A DNA stretch of 64,000 nucleotides from Cellulomonas fulva (GTDB lineage Bacteria; Actinomycetota; Actinomycetes; Actinomycetales; Cellulomonadaceae). The notes under the pieces were generated by a model. That model made no database searches and was not told where the DNA came from. It was given only the letters and a program-made list of their open reading frames with translations. The stretch lies in the NCBI RefSeq assembly GCF_018531375.1, contig NZ_JAHBOH010000002.1, positions 496,001-560,000 of the forward strand. Direction: 5' to 3'. This document shows positions 45,909-60,567 of this stretch, piece after piece. The translations under genes were made by a program, and so were the position numbers. Each line of letters begins with the position of its first letter. The first letter of the stretch is position 1.

Positions 45909-46660
45909 GCGCGCTGGCACCGGGGGCAGTAGAAGACGGGTCGTTGCATGGGCGGCTGTCGCGCCTGCCCCTCGGCGATCGGCGCGCCGCACCGCGGGCA
46001 CGGCTGGCCACGTCGGCCGTGCACGCGTCCCGGAGCGGCGCCGGTCGCCACGGACCGCTGCAGCTGGTGGCGGGCGATGACGTACAGCCGCATCGGCTCC
46101 GGGACGGCGTCGGCGGGCGTCCACGGCCAGAGCCGCTCGACGAAGAGCGACTCGGCGCAGTAGATCGTCCCCAGCCCGGCGGCGACGCGCTGGTCGAGCA
46201 GGACCTCCGCGACGGGGGTCGAGCCCTGCGCGGCCCACCGGCGCGCGATCTCGTCGAGATCGAGCTCGTCCGCGAGCACGTCGGGACCCAGGTGGCCCAG
46301 GAGCCGGCGCTCGTCGCGGGTCGGCAGCACGTCGAGCATCCCGAGCAGGTGCCCCCACGCGGTCCAGCGCTCGGTCGCGAGCACGGCCCGGACGGACGGC
46401 GAACCAGCCCGCGCCTCCGGTGAGCCCGTGCGGGCGACCCGCCACTGGCCGTCCATGCGCAGGTGCGTGTGCAGCGTCCGGCCGTCGTCGAAGCGCGTGA
46501 GCAGGTGCTTGCCGTAGCTGCCGGTGCCCAGGACCGAGCGGCCGACCAGGTCGACGCCGGCGGCCGTGGGCCAGCGGAGCTCGGACCGGACCAGCGGCCG
46601 GCCCGCCAGCGCCTGGTCGAGCCGGATCGCGGTCCGGCGCACGACGTCACCCTCGGGCAC
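45905..46660 (-). CDS. nei: Fpg/Nei family DNA glycosylase (endonuclease VIII-like)
   Basis: A base-excision repair enzyme that removes oxidised bases and nicks the strand. The 251-residue protein begins MPEGDVV, where Pro2 and Glu3 are the catalytic residues and the D/V pattern is typical of Nei rather than MutM (PELPEVE). A helix-two-turn-helix domain and the C-terminal zinc finger (CPRCGAPIAEG, FYCPRCQ) are present. It lies 75 bp downstream of lhr on the same strand, as in mycobacteria, where nei2 and lhr are neighbours. Confidence 0.93.
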   Translation of the reverse strand: MPEGDVVRRTAIRLDQALAGRPLVRSELRWPTAAGVDLVGRSVLGTGSYGKHLLTRFDDGRTLHTHLRMDGQWRVARTGSPEARAGSPSVRAVLATERWTAWGHLLGMLDVLPTRDERRLLGHLGPDVLADELDLDEIARRWAAQGSTPVAEVLLDQRVAAGLGTIYCAESLFVERLWPWTPADAVPEPMRLYVIARHQLQRSVATGAAPGRVHGRRGQPCPRCGAPIAEGQARQPPMQRPVFYCPRCQRA

Positions 46661-46735
46661 GGCGACCCCCCGAACCGCGCCGGTGGGTGGGCCGCGCGTG
46701 ACGCCCGCGCGGGAGCCGGGCGCTCGTCGCCGGCC

Positions 46736-51835
<5,100 letters not shown>

Positions 51836-51909
51836 GGCGCCATGGTGTCAGCCACCGCCCACACGCGCCGGGTCGCGACCCGGCGAGCGCTCGTGACGGT
51901 GGTGCGTGC

Positions 51910-51915
51910 GAGGCT
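51910..51915 (+). promoter_or_regulatory. -10 box of the DUF3046 gene (leaderless)
   Basis: GAGGCT, then six bases, then GTG 51922. It deviates from TANNNT at the first base. Confidence 0.4.
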
Positions 51916-51921
51916 GTGCGC

Positions 51922-52155
51922 GTGAGGTACAGCGAGTTCTGGGAACTGGTCGACGAGGTGCTCGGCAGCGCGGCCGGGCGCGAGCTCGTCGCGACGCTCG
52001 CGCTGGGGTCGCTCGACAACCGCACCGCCGCCGCCGCGCTCGAGGACGGCGAGGAGCCGCGGGCGGTCTGGCACGCGCTGTGCGACGAGCTGGAGCTGCC
52101 GGAGAGCCGGCGCTGGGGGAGTGACCTGCGCCGTCCCGCCCCGCCGCGCCGATGA
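51922..52155 (+). CDS. DUF3046 domain protein
   Basis: A 77-residue protein: VRYSEFWELVDEVLGSAAGREL, LGSLDNRTAAAALEDGEEPRAVWHALCDELELPESRRWG. This is the DUF3046 family, which other actinobacteria (including mycobacteria) encode just before recA. Function unknown. Its stop overlaps the next ATG (GATGA). The order DUF3046, two inserted genes, recA, recX follows here. Confidence 0.88.
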   Translation: MRYSEFWELVDEVLGSAAGRELVATLALGSLDNRTAAAALEDGEEPRAVWHALCDELELPESRRWGSDLRRPAPPRR

Positions 52156-54452
52156 CCGGGTCCGCGCCCTCCGTGCCGGGACCGTTGCGCGCGCGGGCCG
52201 CGGCGTGGCGTCCCACCCTCGGCGACGTCGGGGACGCCGCGCTCGGCCTGGTCACGACGGCGGTCGGGCTGGGTGTCGCGGTCGCCGTCGTGCCGGGCGT
52301 GCGGACCGACGGCTTCGCGGGTGTCCTGGTCGCCGCGGTCCTGGTCTTCCTGGGCGACCTCGCGGTCCGCGCGCCGCTGCGCGCCCTGGCGCGCGTGGTC
52401 GGTGCCATGGGGGCGCTCGCGCTCGGCCTGCTGGTGCAGCTCGTCATCGCGTGGGTCTCGCTCGCCGTCGTGCCGGGCGTCGCGGTGGACGACGCCTGGT
52501 CGGTGCTCGCGGTCGTCGTCATCGCCGCGATCGTCATGGCGCTCGGTCGCTGGCTCATCGGGGCCAACGACTCCGACTACGTCGTGGCGGACGTGCTGCG
52601 GCGTGCGCGGCGCAAGGCACGCCGTCGTGCGGCGGTGCTCGGCGCGCCCGCAGCCGCCCCCACCACCGACCCGACCACTCAGCCGACCACTCACCCCGAT
52701 CTCGACCGACGGCCCGCGGGCCTGCTCGTCGTGCAGCTCGACGGCGTCGGGGCGGGGGTGCTGCGCGAGGCGGTCGAGGCGGGGCTCGCCCCGACGATGC
52801 AACGCTGGATCGACGGCGGCACCCACCGGCTCGAGACGTGGTGGGCGCGGGTGCCCTCGACCACCCCCGCGAGCCAGGCCGGGCTCCTGCACGGCGACTC
52901 GACGCAGATCCCCGCGTTCCGCTGGTGGGACCGCGGGCTCGGCCGGCTCGTCGTGACGAACCACCCGGCCGACGCGGCGCTCGTGGAGGAGCGGCTCACC
53001 TCGGGTGCCGGCCTGCTCGCCGGCGGCGGGACGGCGGTCTCCACGATGTTCACGGGTGACGCTGCCCAGGCGTACGTCGTGATGAGCCGCACGCGCTCGC
53101 GGGGCGCGGACGGCACGGGCGGGCTCGGCCCGGGGCCCGACTTCGTCCGCTTCTTCGCGAGCCCGTTCGTCCTCGCGCGGGCGGTCTCGCTGACGCTCGG
53201 GGAGATGGTCAAGGAGCTCTACCAGGCGCACCGCCAGCGCGTGCGCGACGTGCGGCCGCGCATCTCGCGTGCCGGCTGGTACGTCCTCCTGCGCGGCGTC
53301 ACGAACGTGCTCATGCGGGACCTGTGCACCTCGCTGGTGGCCGAGGCGGTCGTCCGTGGCGACCCGACGGTCTACGTCGACCTCGTCGACTACGACGAGA
53401 TCGCGCACCACGCGGGACCGTCGCGACCGGAGTCGCTCCGGGCCCTCGAAGGGCTCGACCGCGTCCTGCGCACGCTCGAGCAGGCGGTCGCCGTGGCGCC
53501 CCGCGACTACCGCGTGGTGGTGCTGTCCGACCACGGCCAGGCGCTCGGTGCGACCTTCGAGCAGGTGGAGGGCCGCAGCCTGCTCGACACGGTCCGTGAC
53601 CTCATGGACGAGCCGCACGCGAAGGGTGTCGAGAGCGGCACGGGCGAGGACTGGGGCCCGCTGAATGCGCTCGTGACGAGCGTCGTCGGGACCGGTGGGA
53701 GCCGTGCGCTCGGGCCGGACGCGGCGCCGGGCTCGGGCCGCGCGCCTCGCGCGAGCGGGGACGGGCCGGGGGAGGAGCCGCCCGAGGTGGTGTCGGTCGC
53801 GTCGGGCAACCTCGGCCTGGTCTGGTTCCCGCGCTGCGACCACCGGCTGGCGCTGGAGGAGCTCGAGGAGCGCTGGCCCGGCCTGGTCGCGGGCCTCGCC
53901 GCCCGCCCCGCGATCGGTGCCGTGGTGGTCGACACGCGCTCGCGAGGCCTGGTCGCGTTCGGGCCGCGGGGCTTCGTCGCGCTGGAGCCGGCGAACGGAC
54001 CGTCGTCGGAGCCGGCGGCAGGGCCGGGCGGTTCGGTGCACGACGAGGGCGAGGACCCCCTCGCGGCGTTCGGACCGCGGGCACGGGCCGACCTCGCGCG
54101 TGCCGCGCGCCTGCCCCACACGGGGGACCTGCTGCTGGTCTCCGCCGTCACCCCCGCCGGGCACGTGCATGCCTTCGAGGACCAGGTCGGGTCGCACGGT
54201 GGCATCGGCGGCGCGCAGAACGCCGCGCTGCTGCTGCACCCGGTCGACTGGCCGGTGGACGACGACCTGCGGGCACCGGTCGGCGACGACGCGCTGCTGG
54301 TGGGGGCGGAGTCGGTGCACGCCCAGCTCGTGCGCTGGGCCACGGCGGCCGGGCTGCGCGACGGGGTGCCCGTCGCCGTCCGGCGGGACGCGGACGGGAC
54401 CGGTCCGGTGGCCCCGGCCGGTGAGGAGCCGTCGGTGCGGACGGGGCCGTGA
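52152..54452 (+). CDS. Holin-like membrane domain fused to an alkaline phosphatase-type phosphodiesterase
   Basis: A 766-residue protein. The N-terminal 140 or so residues hold four hydrophobic segments like a phage-holin/Mycobact_4TM-type region ([40 protein letters not shown]). The rest is an alkaline phosphatase superfamily domain: [19 protein letters not shown], a [11 protein letters not shown] segment that probably holds the threonine nucleophile, [29 protein letters not shown] and [12 protein letters not shown]. Metal ligands look complete. The phosphodiesterase side presumably faces the cytoplasm or cell surface depending on topology; I cannot tell. Substrate unknown. It overlaps the neighbouring genes on both sides. 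Confidence 0.85.
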   Translation: MTGSAPSVPGPLRARAAAWRPTLGDVGDAALGLVTTAVGLGVAVAVVPGVRTDGFAGVLVAAVLVFLGDLAVRAPLRALARVVGAMGALALGLLVQLVIAWVSLAVVPGVAVDDAWSVLAVVVIAAIVMALGRWLIGANDSDYVVADVLRRARRKARRRAAVLGAPAAAPTTDPTTQPTTHPDLDRRPAGLLVVQLDGVGAGVLREAVEAGLAPTMQRWIDGGTHRLETWWARVPSTTPASQAGLLHGDSTQIPAFRWWDRGLGRLVVTNHPADAALVEERLTSGAGLLAGGGTAVSTMFTGDAAQAYVVMSRTRSRGADGTGGLGPGPDFVRFFASPFVLARAVSLTLGEMVKELYQAHRQRVRDVRPRISRAGWYVLLRGVTNVLMRDLCTSLVAEAVVRGDPTVYVDLVDYDEIAHHAGPSRPESLRALEGLDRVLRTLEQAVAVAPRDYRVVVLSDHGQALGATFEQVEGRSLLDTVRDLMDEPHAKGVESGTGEDWGPLNALVTSVVGTGGSRALGPDAAPGSGRAPRASGDGPGEEPPEVVSVASGNLGLVWFPRCDHRLALEELEERWPGLVAGLAARPAIGAVVVDTRSRGLVAFGPRGFVALEPANGPSSEPAAGPGGSVHDEGEDPLAAFGPRARADLARAARLPHTGDLLLVSAVTPAGHVHAFEDQVGSHGGIGGAQNAALLLHPVDWPVDDDLRAPVGDDALLVGAESVHAQLVRWATAAGLRDGVPVAVRRDADGTGPVAPAGEEPSVRTGP

Positions 54453-55273
54453 CGACGGAGCGGTCCGCAGGGCTGACGGTGCGGTGGCTCGGCCACGCGA
54501 GCGTCGTGCTGGACCTGCCGGCGCGCGACGAGGCGGGCCGCGCCCGGTCGGTGCGCGTCCTGACGGACCCGCTGCTGCGCCGCCACGCGGGGCTCCTGCG
54601 CCGGCGCGGCGCGGCGCCGCGCCGCGAGGACTGGACGGGTGCGGACGTCGCGCTCGTCTCGCACCTGCACCACGACCACGCCGAGCTCGGCTCGCTCGAG
54701 CTGCTCGCGGGCGTCCCCGTCGTGAGCGCCCCGGCGAACGCCCACTGGCTGCGGGCGCACGGCGTGGCGGGCGTGGGCGTCGCCGAGGGCACGGGCTGGA
54801 CCGTGCCGGGCACGGACGTGCGGGTGGTGCCGGTCGCCGCGGTGCACGGCGACCGGCCGATGCCGCACCGGCCCAACGCGGCGGTGGGGTTCGTGCTCGT
54901 GGCGGGCGACCTGCGGGTGTGGTTCGCGGGCGACACGGCGCCGTACGCGGGCATGGCGCACCTCACGGAGGTGGCCGGCGGCCCCGTCGACCTGGCCCTC
55001 CTCCCCGTGGGCGGCTGGGGGCCGCGGCTGTCCGGCGGCCACATGGACCCGGTCCAGGCCGCACGCGTCGTCGCGACCGTGGGCGCGCGCTGGGCCGTGC
55101 CGGTGCACTGGGGCACGCTGCACGCTCCCGTCTCGCGGCACCTGCCGCCGGGCTGGATGAACGCGGCGGGGCCGGCGTTCGCGGCGGCGGTGCAGCGCGA
55201 GGACGTGGCCTGCGGCGTGCACGTCCTGGCGCCGGGCGGTGCCGTGACGCTCCCGGTCGGTCCGCGGGACTGA
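54449..55273 (+). CDS. MBL-fold metallo-hydrolase
   Basis: A 274-residue metallo-beta-lactamase-fold protein of the UlaG/NAPE-PLD-like branch. The motif [17 protein letters not shown] provides the HxHxDH metal ligands. [14 protein letters not shown] opens the fold, [12 protein letters not shown] supplies a further aspartate, and [11 protein letters not shown] is a late histidine motif. No signal peptide. GTG 54449 overlaps the phosphodiesterase stop. Function within the recA region unknown. Confidence 0.88.
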   Translation: MTTERSAGLTVRWLGHASVVLDLPARDEAGRARSVRVLTDPLLRRHAGLLRRRGAAPRREDWTGADVALVSHLHHDHAELGSLELLAGVPVVSAPANAHWLRAHGVAGVGVAEGTGWTVPGTDVRVVPVAAVHGDRPMPHRPNAAVGFVLVAGDLRVWFAGDTAPYAGMAHLTEVAGGPVDLALLPVGGWGPRLSGGHMDPVQAARVVATVGARWAVPVHWGTLHAPVSRHLPPGWMNAAGPAFAAAVQREDVACGVHVLAPGGAVTLPVGPRD

Positions 55274-55320
55274 GCCCGCTCCGTCCGTCGGTCGGAGCGC
55301 ACGCGGCGTGTCGGTGCCGA

Positions 55321-55343
55321 TCGAACGTCTGTTCGCCTATGGT
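55321..55343 (+). promoter_or_regulatory. SOS box and -10 box of recA
   Basis: TCGAACGTCTGTTCGC (55321-55336) contains CGAAC-N4-GTTCG, the actinobacterial LexA operator. TATGGT (55338-55343) directly follows as the -10 box, so LexA would cover the promoter. The recA start is 184 bp further on. Confidence 0.85.
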
Positions 55344-55527
55344 GTTCCTGGGTGACGACGAACGTCGCGCCGGCCGGTCTCCGGACCCCGCTCCCGAGCG
55401 GGTCCTCCACAGACGGCAGGCGTCACGGTCGGTGTGTCGGTGGTCGGGCATAGCGTCACCCACGACGAGAAGACCAGCCCCCGCAGGCGCAGCGCGACGG
55501 ACGCTGCTCGACACGAAGGTGGACACC

Positions 55528-56568
55528 ATGCCCGCTCCGCAGGATCGCGAGAAGGCCCTCGAGGCCGCCCTGTCCCAGATCGACCGCCAGTTCGGCAAGG
55601 GGTCGATCATGCGCCTCGGCGACGACGGCCGTGCGCCCGTCGAGGTGATCCCCACCGGCTCGATCGCGCTGGACGTCGCGCTCGGCATCGGCGGGCTCCC
55701 GCGCGGCCGCGTCGTCGAGATCTACGGCCCCGAGTCCTCGGGAAAGACGACCGTCGCGCTGCACGCGGTGGCGAACGCGCAGCGCGCCGGCGGCATCGCG
55801 GCGTTCATCGACGCCGAGCACGCGCTCGACCCCGAGTACGCCAAGAAGCTGGGCGTGGACACCGATGCGCTGCTCGTCTCCCAGCCGGACACGGGTGAGC
55901 AGGCGCTCGAGATCATGGACATGCTGATCCGCTCGGGCGCGATCGACATCATCGTCATCGACTCGGTCGCCGCGCTCGTGCCCAAGGCCGAGATCGAGGG
56001 CGAGATGGGAGACAGCCACGTCGGTCTCCAGGCCCGTCTGATGTCGCAGGCGCTGCGCAAGATCACCGGTGCGCTCAACTCCTCCGGCACCACGGCCATC
56101 TTCATCAACCAGCTCCGCGAGAAGATCGGCGTGTTCTTCGGCTCGCCGGAGACGACGACCGGTGGCAAGGCGCTGAAGTTCTACGCGTCGGTGCGCATGG
56201 ACATCCGCCGCATCGAGACCCTCAAGGAGGGCACCGAGGCGGTCGGCAACCGCACGCGCGTCAAGGTCGTGAAGAACAAGATGTCGCCGCCGTTCAAGCA
56301 GGCGGAGTTCGACATCCTGTACGGCGTCGGGATCTCGCGTGAGGGCTCGCTGATCGACATGGGTGTGGAGCACGGCTTCGTGCGCAAGTCCGGCGCCTGG
56401 TTCACCTACGAGGGGGACCAGCTCGGCCAGGGCAAGGAGAACGCGCGCAAGTTCCTGCGGGACAACCCGGACCTGGCGGAGGAGCTCGACAAGAAGATCA
56501 AGGAGAAGCTCGGCATCGGGGCGCGGGTCGACGCCCCGGCTGAGCCTGCCGCGGCGGTCGACTTCTGA
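55528..56568 (+). CDS. recA: Recombinase RecA
   Basis: RecA forms filaments on single-stranded DNA, drives strand exchange and triggers LexA self-cleavage. The 346-residue protein has Walker A GPESSGKT (67-74), [17 protein letters not shown], the DNA-binding loops around [19 protein letters not shown] and [19 protein letters not shown], and Walker [13 protein letters not shown]. The C-terminal tail is short and acidic. No intein is present, unlike some mycobacteria. ATG 55528 follows AAGGTGG. recX is five bases downstream. Confidence 0.98.
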   Translation: MPAPQDREKALEAALSQIDRQFGKGSIMRLGDDGRAPVEVIPTGSIALDVALGIGGLPRGRVVEIYGPESSGKTTVALHAVANAQRAGGIAAFIDAEHALDPEYAKKLGVDTDALLVSQPDTGEQALEIMDMLIRSGAIDIIVIDSVAALVPKAEIEGEMGDSHVGLQARLMSQALRKITGALNSSGTTAIFINQLREKIGVFFGSPETTTGGKALKFYASVRMDIRRIETLKEGTEAVGNRTRVKVVKNKMSPPFKQAEFDILYGVGISREGSLIDMGVEHGFVRKSGAWFTYEGDQLGQGKENARKFLRDNPDLAEELDKKIKEKLGIGARVDAPAEPAAAVDF

Positions 56569-56573
56569 CGTCC

Positions 56574-57170
56574 GTGGCCGGAGCACCGCGTCGTCGCCGC
56601 GGCTCGTCGCACGTCGACGAGCCGCCGGCGACGGGCTCGGCTGCGGTCGACGCGGAGCCGGACCCCGAGTCCGTGGCGCGTGCGATCGCGCTGCGCCAGC
56701 TGACGGCGGCGCCGCGCAGCCGAGCCCAGCTCGCCGAGGCGATGGCTCGTCGCGACGTCCCGGAGGAGGTCGCGGACCGGGTGCTGGACCGGTTCACCGA
56801 GGTGGGTCTCATCGACGACGCCGAGTACGCGCGCATGGTCGTGCGGACCCGGCACGCCGAACGGGGGTTGTCCCGCCGGGCGATCGCGATGGAGCTGCGG
56901 CGCAAGGGCGTGCTCGAGGAGGACGCGGCCCCGGCGCTGGAGCAGATCGACACGGACGACGAGGAGTCGGCGGCGCGGGCTCTGGTCCGCCGCAAGCTGC
57001 GCACGACCGGAGGCCTCGACACCGCGACCCGGATGCGTCGCACGCAGGGTGCGCTCGGGCGCAAGGGGTACCCACCAGGACTGGTGGCGCGGCTGGTCCG
57101 CGAGGAGCTCGCTCTCGAAGGGGTCGACCCCGAGGACGACGGTCTCGGTGCGGAGGACGTCGAGCAGTAG
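56574..57170 (+). CDS. recX: RecX family RecA modulator
   Basis: RecX binds and restrains RecA filaments. The 198-residue protein has the three-helix tandem repeats of the family: ARAIALRQLTAAPRSRAQLAEAM, VADRVLDRFTEVGLIDDAEYARMVVRTRHAERGLSRRAIAMELRRKG split across repeats, and KGYPPGLVARLVREEL. GTG 56574 is five bases after the recA stop, a near-universal recA-recX arrangement. The stop is duplicated downstream by a 15-bp tandem repeat. Confidence 0.93.
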   Translation: MAGAPRRRRGSSHVDEPPATGSAAVDAEPDPESVARAIALRQLTAAPRSRAQLAEAMARRDVPEEVADRVLDRFTEVGLIDDAEYARMVVRTRHAERGLSRRAIAMELRRKGVLEEDAAPALEQIDTDDEESAARALVRRKLRTTGGLDTATRMRRTQGALGRKGYPPGLVARLVREELALEGVDPEDDGLGAEDVEQ

Positions 57171-57193
57171 GCCGACGTGCAGTAGGCCGACGT
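57164..57193. repeat. 15-bp tandem duplication at the recX stop
   Basis: GCAGTAGGCCGACGT is present twice in succession (57164-57178, 57179-57193). The first copy includes the recX TAG, so a second in-frame TAG follows 15 bases later. Confidence 0.9.
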
Positions 57194-57361
57194 GCAGCGG
57201 CGCGCTGGTGGTGGCCTGGCCCGGTCCGAGCGCGAGGTGCGCGACAATGGGCGCGCCCGGGCGCGGCGTGCGCGGGCCAGGAGGCGGTGTCGGGCGCCGG
57301 TGGGCGCTCAGGGCCGGTGGACGGCGAGCGCCGTCGGTCGGCCCGACGATCGGAGGAGCGC

Positions 57362-58894
57362 GTGGACGGCAGCGGGGTCGCAACGGTCGTCGCGCTGCTC
57401 GGGGCCTGCCTCGTCGCCCTCCTCCTGGTGCTGCTCGCACGCCGCGAGGCCGCGGTCCAGCGCGAGCAGGCGGCGCGCGACGTCGCCGAGATCAAGGACG
57501 AGGCCCGGGCGATGCTCGCCGAGGCCGAACGGCGCGAGCAGCGGGCGCGCGAGCGCGAGCAGGCCGCGGCGGCCGAGCAGGCGCACGCGACGGACCTCGC
57601 CAAGCGTGCCCGCGAGCACGAGCGCACCGCGGCGGAGACCGACCGGGCGGCCGAGCGGACGCTGGCCGCGGCGGAGCGTTCCGCGGCCGAGCAGCTCGCC
57701 CGCGCGACGCAGGAGGCGCGGGAGACCGTCGAGCGCGCCGAGACACAGGCCCGCACGGAGCTCGAGGCGGCGAGCGGCCTCACGGCGGACGACGCGCGGG
57801 CCGAGCTCACGCGCCGGATCACCGACCAGGCGCAGAACGACGCGGCCTCCGCGGTGCGGCGCGCGGAGTCGCAGGCGCGGCGTACGGCGGAGGCGCGTGC
57901 CCGCCGGATCGTGGCGACCGCGGTCCAGCGGACCGCGGTGCCGACGAGCGCCCAGTCGGCGCTCACGGTCCTGGCGCTGCCGTCGGACGAGATGAAGGGC
58001 CGGATCATCGGCAAGGAGGGGCGCAACATCCGCCACTTCGAGGCCTTGACCGGGGTGAACGTGCTGGTCGACGAGCAGCCGGACTCGGTCGTGCTGTCCT
58101 GCTTCGACGCCGAGCGCCGCGAGGTCGCGCAGATCGCGCTCGAGGCGCTCATGGCGGACGGCCGGATCCACCCGCAGCGGATCGAGGCGGCGTACGCCGA
58201 GGCGCTCGCCGGCGCCGACGAGCGGGCCGTGGCGGCGGGGCACGACGCCGCCGAGCGGGCGGGCGTCACGGGCCTGCACCCGACGCTCGTGCGCACGCTC
58301 GGACGGCTGCGGCTGCGCACCTCCTACGGCCAGAACGTGCTCGAGCACCTGGTCGAGTGCGCCGACCTGGCGAGCGTCGTGGCGGCGGAGCTCGGCGCCG
58401 ACGTCGCGACCGCCCGGCGCGGGGCGTTCCTGCACGACATCGGCAAGGCGCTCACGCACGAGATCGCCGGCACGCACGCGATGATCGGCGCGGACCTCGC
58501 CCGCCGGCACGGGGAGAGCGAGGACGTGGTGAACGCGATCGCGGCGCACCACGACGAGGTGCGGTGCGAGACGGTCGAGGCGGTGCTGGTGCAGGTCGCC
58601 GACGCGATCTCCGCGGCGCGGCCGGGCGCTCGACGCCAGGAGCTGGACCAGTACATCGAGCGCATGGACAAGCTCGAGAGCCTGGTCACGGCCCACCAGG
58701 GCGTGCGACGGGCGCTCGCCATGTCGGCCGGGCGTGAGGTGCGCGTGGTCGTCGAGCCGTCGGAGGTCGACGACTACGCGCTGCCGCAGCTCGCCGTCGC
58801 GATCGCCCGGCACATCGAGGCCGACCTGACCTACCCGGGCGAGATCAAGGTGACCGTCGTCCGCGAGATCCGGGCGAGCGCGACTGCCGGCTGA
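57362..58894 (+). CDS. rny: Ribonuclease Y
   Basis: A membrane-anchored endoribonuclease that starts mRNA decay. The 510-residue protein has a single N-terminal transmembrane helix (VVALLGACLVALLLVLLA), and a long Ala/Glu/Arg-rich coiled coil to about residue 190. A KH domain (MKGRIIGKEGRNIRHFEALTG) and the HD domain follow, with metal-binding HD at FLHDIGKALTHE. The expected C-terminal region is present. GTG 57362 is preceded by GGAGGAG. In actinobacteria RNase Y is less studied than RNase E and RNase J. Confidence 0.94.
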   Translation: MDGSGVATVVALLGACLVALLLVLLARREAAVQREQAARDVAEIKDEARAMLAEAERREQRAREREQAAAAEQAHATDLAKRAREHERTAAETDRAAERTLAAAERSAAEQLARATQEARETVERAETQARTELEAASGLTADDARAELTRRITDQAQNDAASAVRRAESQARRTAEARARRIVATAVQRTAVPTSAQSALTVLALPSDEMKGRIIGKEGRNIRHFEALTGVNVLVDEQPDSVVLSCFDAERREVAQIALEALMADGRIHPQRIEAAYAEALAGADERAVAAGHDAAERAGVTGLHPTLVRTLGRLRLRTSYGQNVLEHLVECADLASVVAAELGADVATARRGAFLHDIGKALTHEIAGTHAMIGADLARRHGESEDVVNAIAAHHDEVRCETVEAVLVQVADAISAARPGARRQELDQYIERMDKLESLVTAHQGVRRALAMSAGREVRVVVEPSEVDDYALPQLAVAIARHIEADLTYPGEIKVTVVREIRASATAG

Positions 58895-58900
58895 CTCGAC

Positions 58901-58923
58901 CGCCTCGCGTCCCGGGCGAGGCG
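58901..58923. terminator. Terminator between rny and gluD
   Basis: CGCCTCGC (58901-58908), a 7-base loop and GCGAGGCG (58916-58923) form an 8-bp stem between convergent genes. Confidence 0.7.
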
Positions 58924-58931
58924 CCCCGTCG

Positions 58932-59798
58932 TCAGCTCGTCGCCGTCTCGACGGCCATGCTCGGAGCCTCGACCCGCGCACGGCCCGCGGTGCGGCGGCC
59001 CACCCGGCCGGCGAGCGCCTCGGCCACGCGGGTGAGGAGCCAGTTGATCAGGATGAAGACCAGCGCCGCGATGACCAGGGACTGCAGGATGTTGCCGTTC
59101 CCGGAACCGAAGCGACGCGCCGCCGACAGCAACTCGGGGTAGGTGACGATCGCCCCGAGAGCGGTGTCCTTGAGGATCACGACGAGCTGGCTCGCGATCG
59201 CGGGCAGCATCGCGATGAGGGCCTGCGGCACCTCGACCAGGCGCAGCGACTGCGGGCGACGGAGCCCGATCGCGAGCGCGGCCTCGCGCTGGCCCCTCGG
59301 CAGGTTGTGCACGCCGGAGCGGACGAGCTCGGCGAACACGGCGCCGTTGTAGAGCGTGAGTCCGAGGACCACGGAGACGAGCGGCACGTCGGGCGGGCTG
59401 ATGAGGTCCAGCCGGGGGAGCGCCATGTAGAAGAACACCATCATGATCAGCACGGGCACGGCGCGGAAGAACTCGACGACGCCCCCGGCCAGCCACCGCA
59501 CGGTCCGCGAGGCAGAGAGCCTGCCGAGCCCGAACACGAACCCGAAGATCCCGGCGGTCACGATGGAGAGCCCCGCTGCGACCAGCGTCTGCTTCAGGCC
59601 CGGCAGGAAGAAGTTCTGCCAGGCGTTCGCGGTGAACAGCGGCTTCCACAGCGCGGCGTCGAGCTGGCCCTTCTCGTTCAGCAGGACGAGCGCGTAGGCC
59701 CCGATGCCGGCGACGACGATCGTCGCGACCAGGTTGACCCAGACCATCCGCCGTCGGGCGCGAGGTCCGGGTGCGTCGAAGAGCACGGAGCCGCTCAT
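58932..59798 (-). CDS. gluD: Amino acid ABC transporter permease (GluD-like)
   Basis: A 288-residue inner-membrane permease of the His/Glu/Gln/Arg-type (HisMQ-like) ABC family, with one extra N-terminal helix and about five core helices. LVEVPQALIAMLPAIASQLV and the ATPase-coupling EAA loop (QREAALAIGLRRPQSLRLVEVPQAL) are typical. The ATG at 59798 overlaps the gluC stop (ATGA). The four genes run gluA-gluB-gluC-gluD on the minus strand, the order described for glutamate uptake in Corynebacterium glutamicum. Confidence 0.9.
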   Translation of the reverse strand: MSGSVLFDAPGPRARRRMVWVNLVATIVVAGIGAYALVLLNEKGQLDAALWKPLFTANAWQNFFLPGLKQTLVAAGLSIVTAGIFGFVFGLGRLSASRTVRWLAGGVVEFFRAVPVLIMMVFFYMALPRLDLISPPDVPLVSVVLGLTLYNGAVFAELVRSGVHNLPRGQREAALAIGLRRPQSLRLVEVPQALIAMLPAIASQLVVILKDTALGAIVTYPELLSAARRFGSGNGNILQSLVIAALVFILINWLLTRVAEALAGRVGRRTAGRARVEAPSMAVETATS

Positions 59799-60469
59799 CG
59801 GGCCACCGACCAGCGCCGGGACAGGCTCGTCGTCGCCAGGCCCATCGGCACGACGAGGATCACGAACCCGATCGCGAAGATGAGGAAGATCGCGACGATC
59901 ACGTCCGGCCGGAACTCGATCATCTCGCGCATGAGCCCCGAGGTCTCGGCCACCGACCCGGCGGCGGCGACGGTCGAGTTCTTGGTCAGCGCGATGAGCA
60001 CGTTGCCGAGCGGGGCCACCGCGCCGCGGAACGCCTGCGGGAGGATGACCAGGCGCGCGGACGCACCGAAGTCGAGCCCGATCGCGCGCGCGGCCTCGGC
60101 CTGGCCCACCGGCACGGTGTTGACCCCGGAGCGCAGCGCCTCGCACACGAACGCCGCGTGGTAGACGGTGAGCCCGAGGACCGAGAGCCAGAAGAAGTTG
60201 CGCTGGAAGTCCGACGACAGCGTGATCCCCAGCTGACCCCACAGGCCGAGCACGCAGAACACGATGATCACCGTGAGCGGGGTGTTCCGCAGGAGCGTCA
60301 CGTACGTGGTGCCCGCCCACCGGAGGCTGGGCACGGGGGAGATGCGCATCACCGCGAGCAGCGTGCCGAGCACCATCGCGAAGATGGCGGCCCAGAACGT
60401 CAGCTGGATGTTGACCCAGAACGCGCCGAGCACGTCGAACTCGTCGAACAACGACCCGAAGTCGTCCAC
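59795..60469 (-). CDS. gluC: Amino acid ABC transporter permease (GluC-like)
   Basis: A 224-residue permease of the same HisMQ family, with about five membrane helices and the EAA loop QAEAARAIGLDFGASARLVILPQ. LLRNTPLTVIIVFCVLG is the family's RNTP segment. GTG 60469 follows AGGAGGG on the minus strand. It pairs with the adjacent GluD-like permease as a heterodimer in the likely transporter. Confidence 0.9.
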   Translation of the reverse strand: MDDFGSLFDEFDVLGAFWVNIQLTFWAAIFAMVLGTLLAVMRISPVPSLRWAGTTYVTLLRNTPLTVIIVFCVLGLWGQLGITLSSDFQRNFFWLSVLGLTVYHAAFVCEALRSGVNTVPVGQAEAARAIGLDFGASARLVILPQAFRGAVAPLGNVLIALTKNSTVAAAGSVAETSGLMREMIEFRPDVIVAIFLIFAIGFVILVVPMGLATTSLSRRWSVAR

Positions 60470-60567
60470 CGACCCTCCTGTCTGTCGCGGGTGCTGCGTG
60501 CGGGTGCCGCGTGGTCCGGCGGGCTCGTGCCGGCCGGACCACGCGGCGAGGCTGCGGCCCCCTCAGG

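Noticed and set aside
55528..56568. RecA intein
   Set aside because: The protein is a continuous 346 residues with all motifs uninterrupted.
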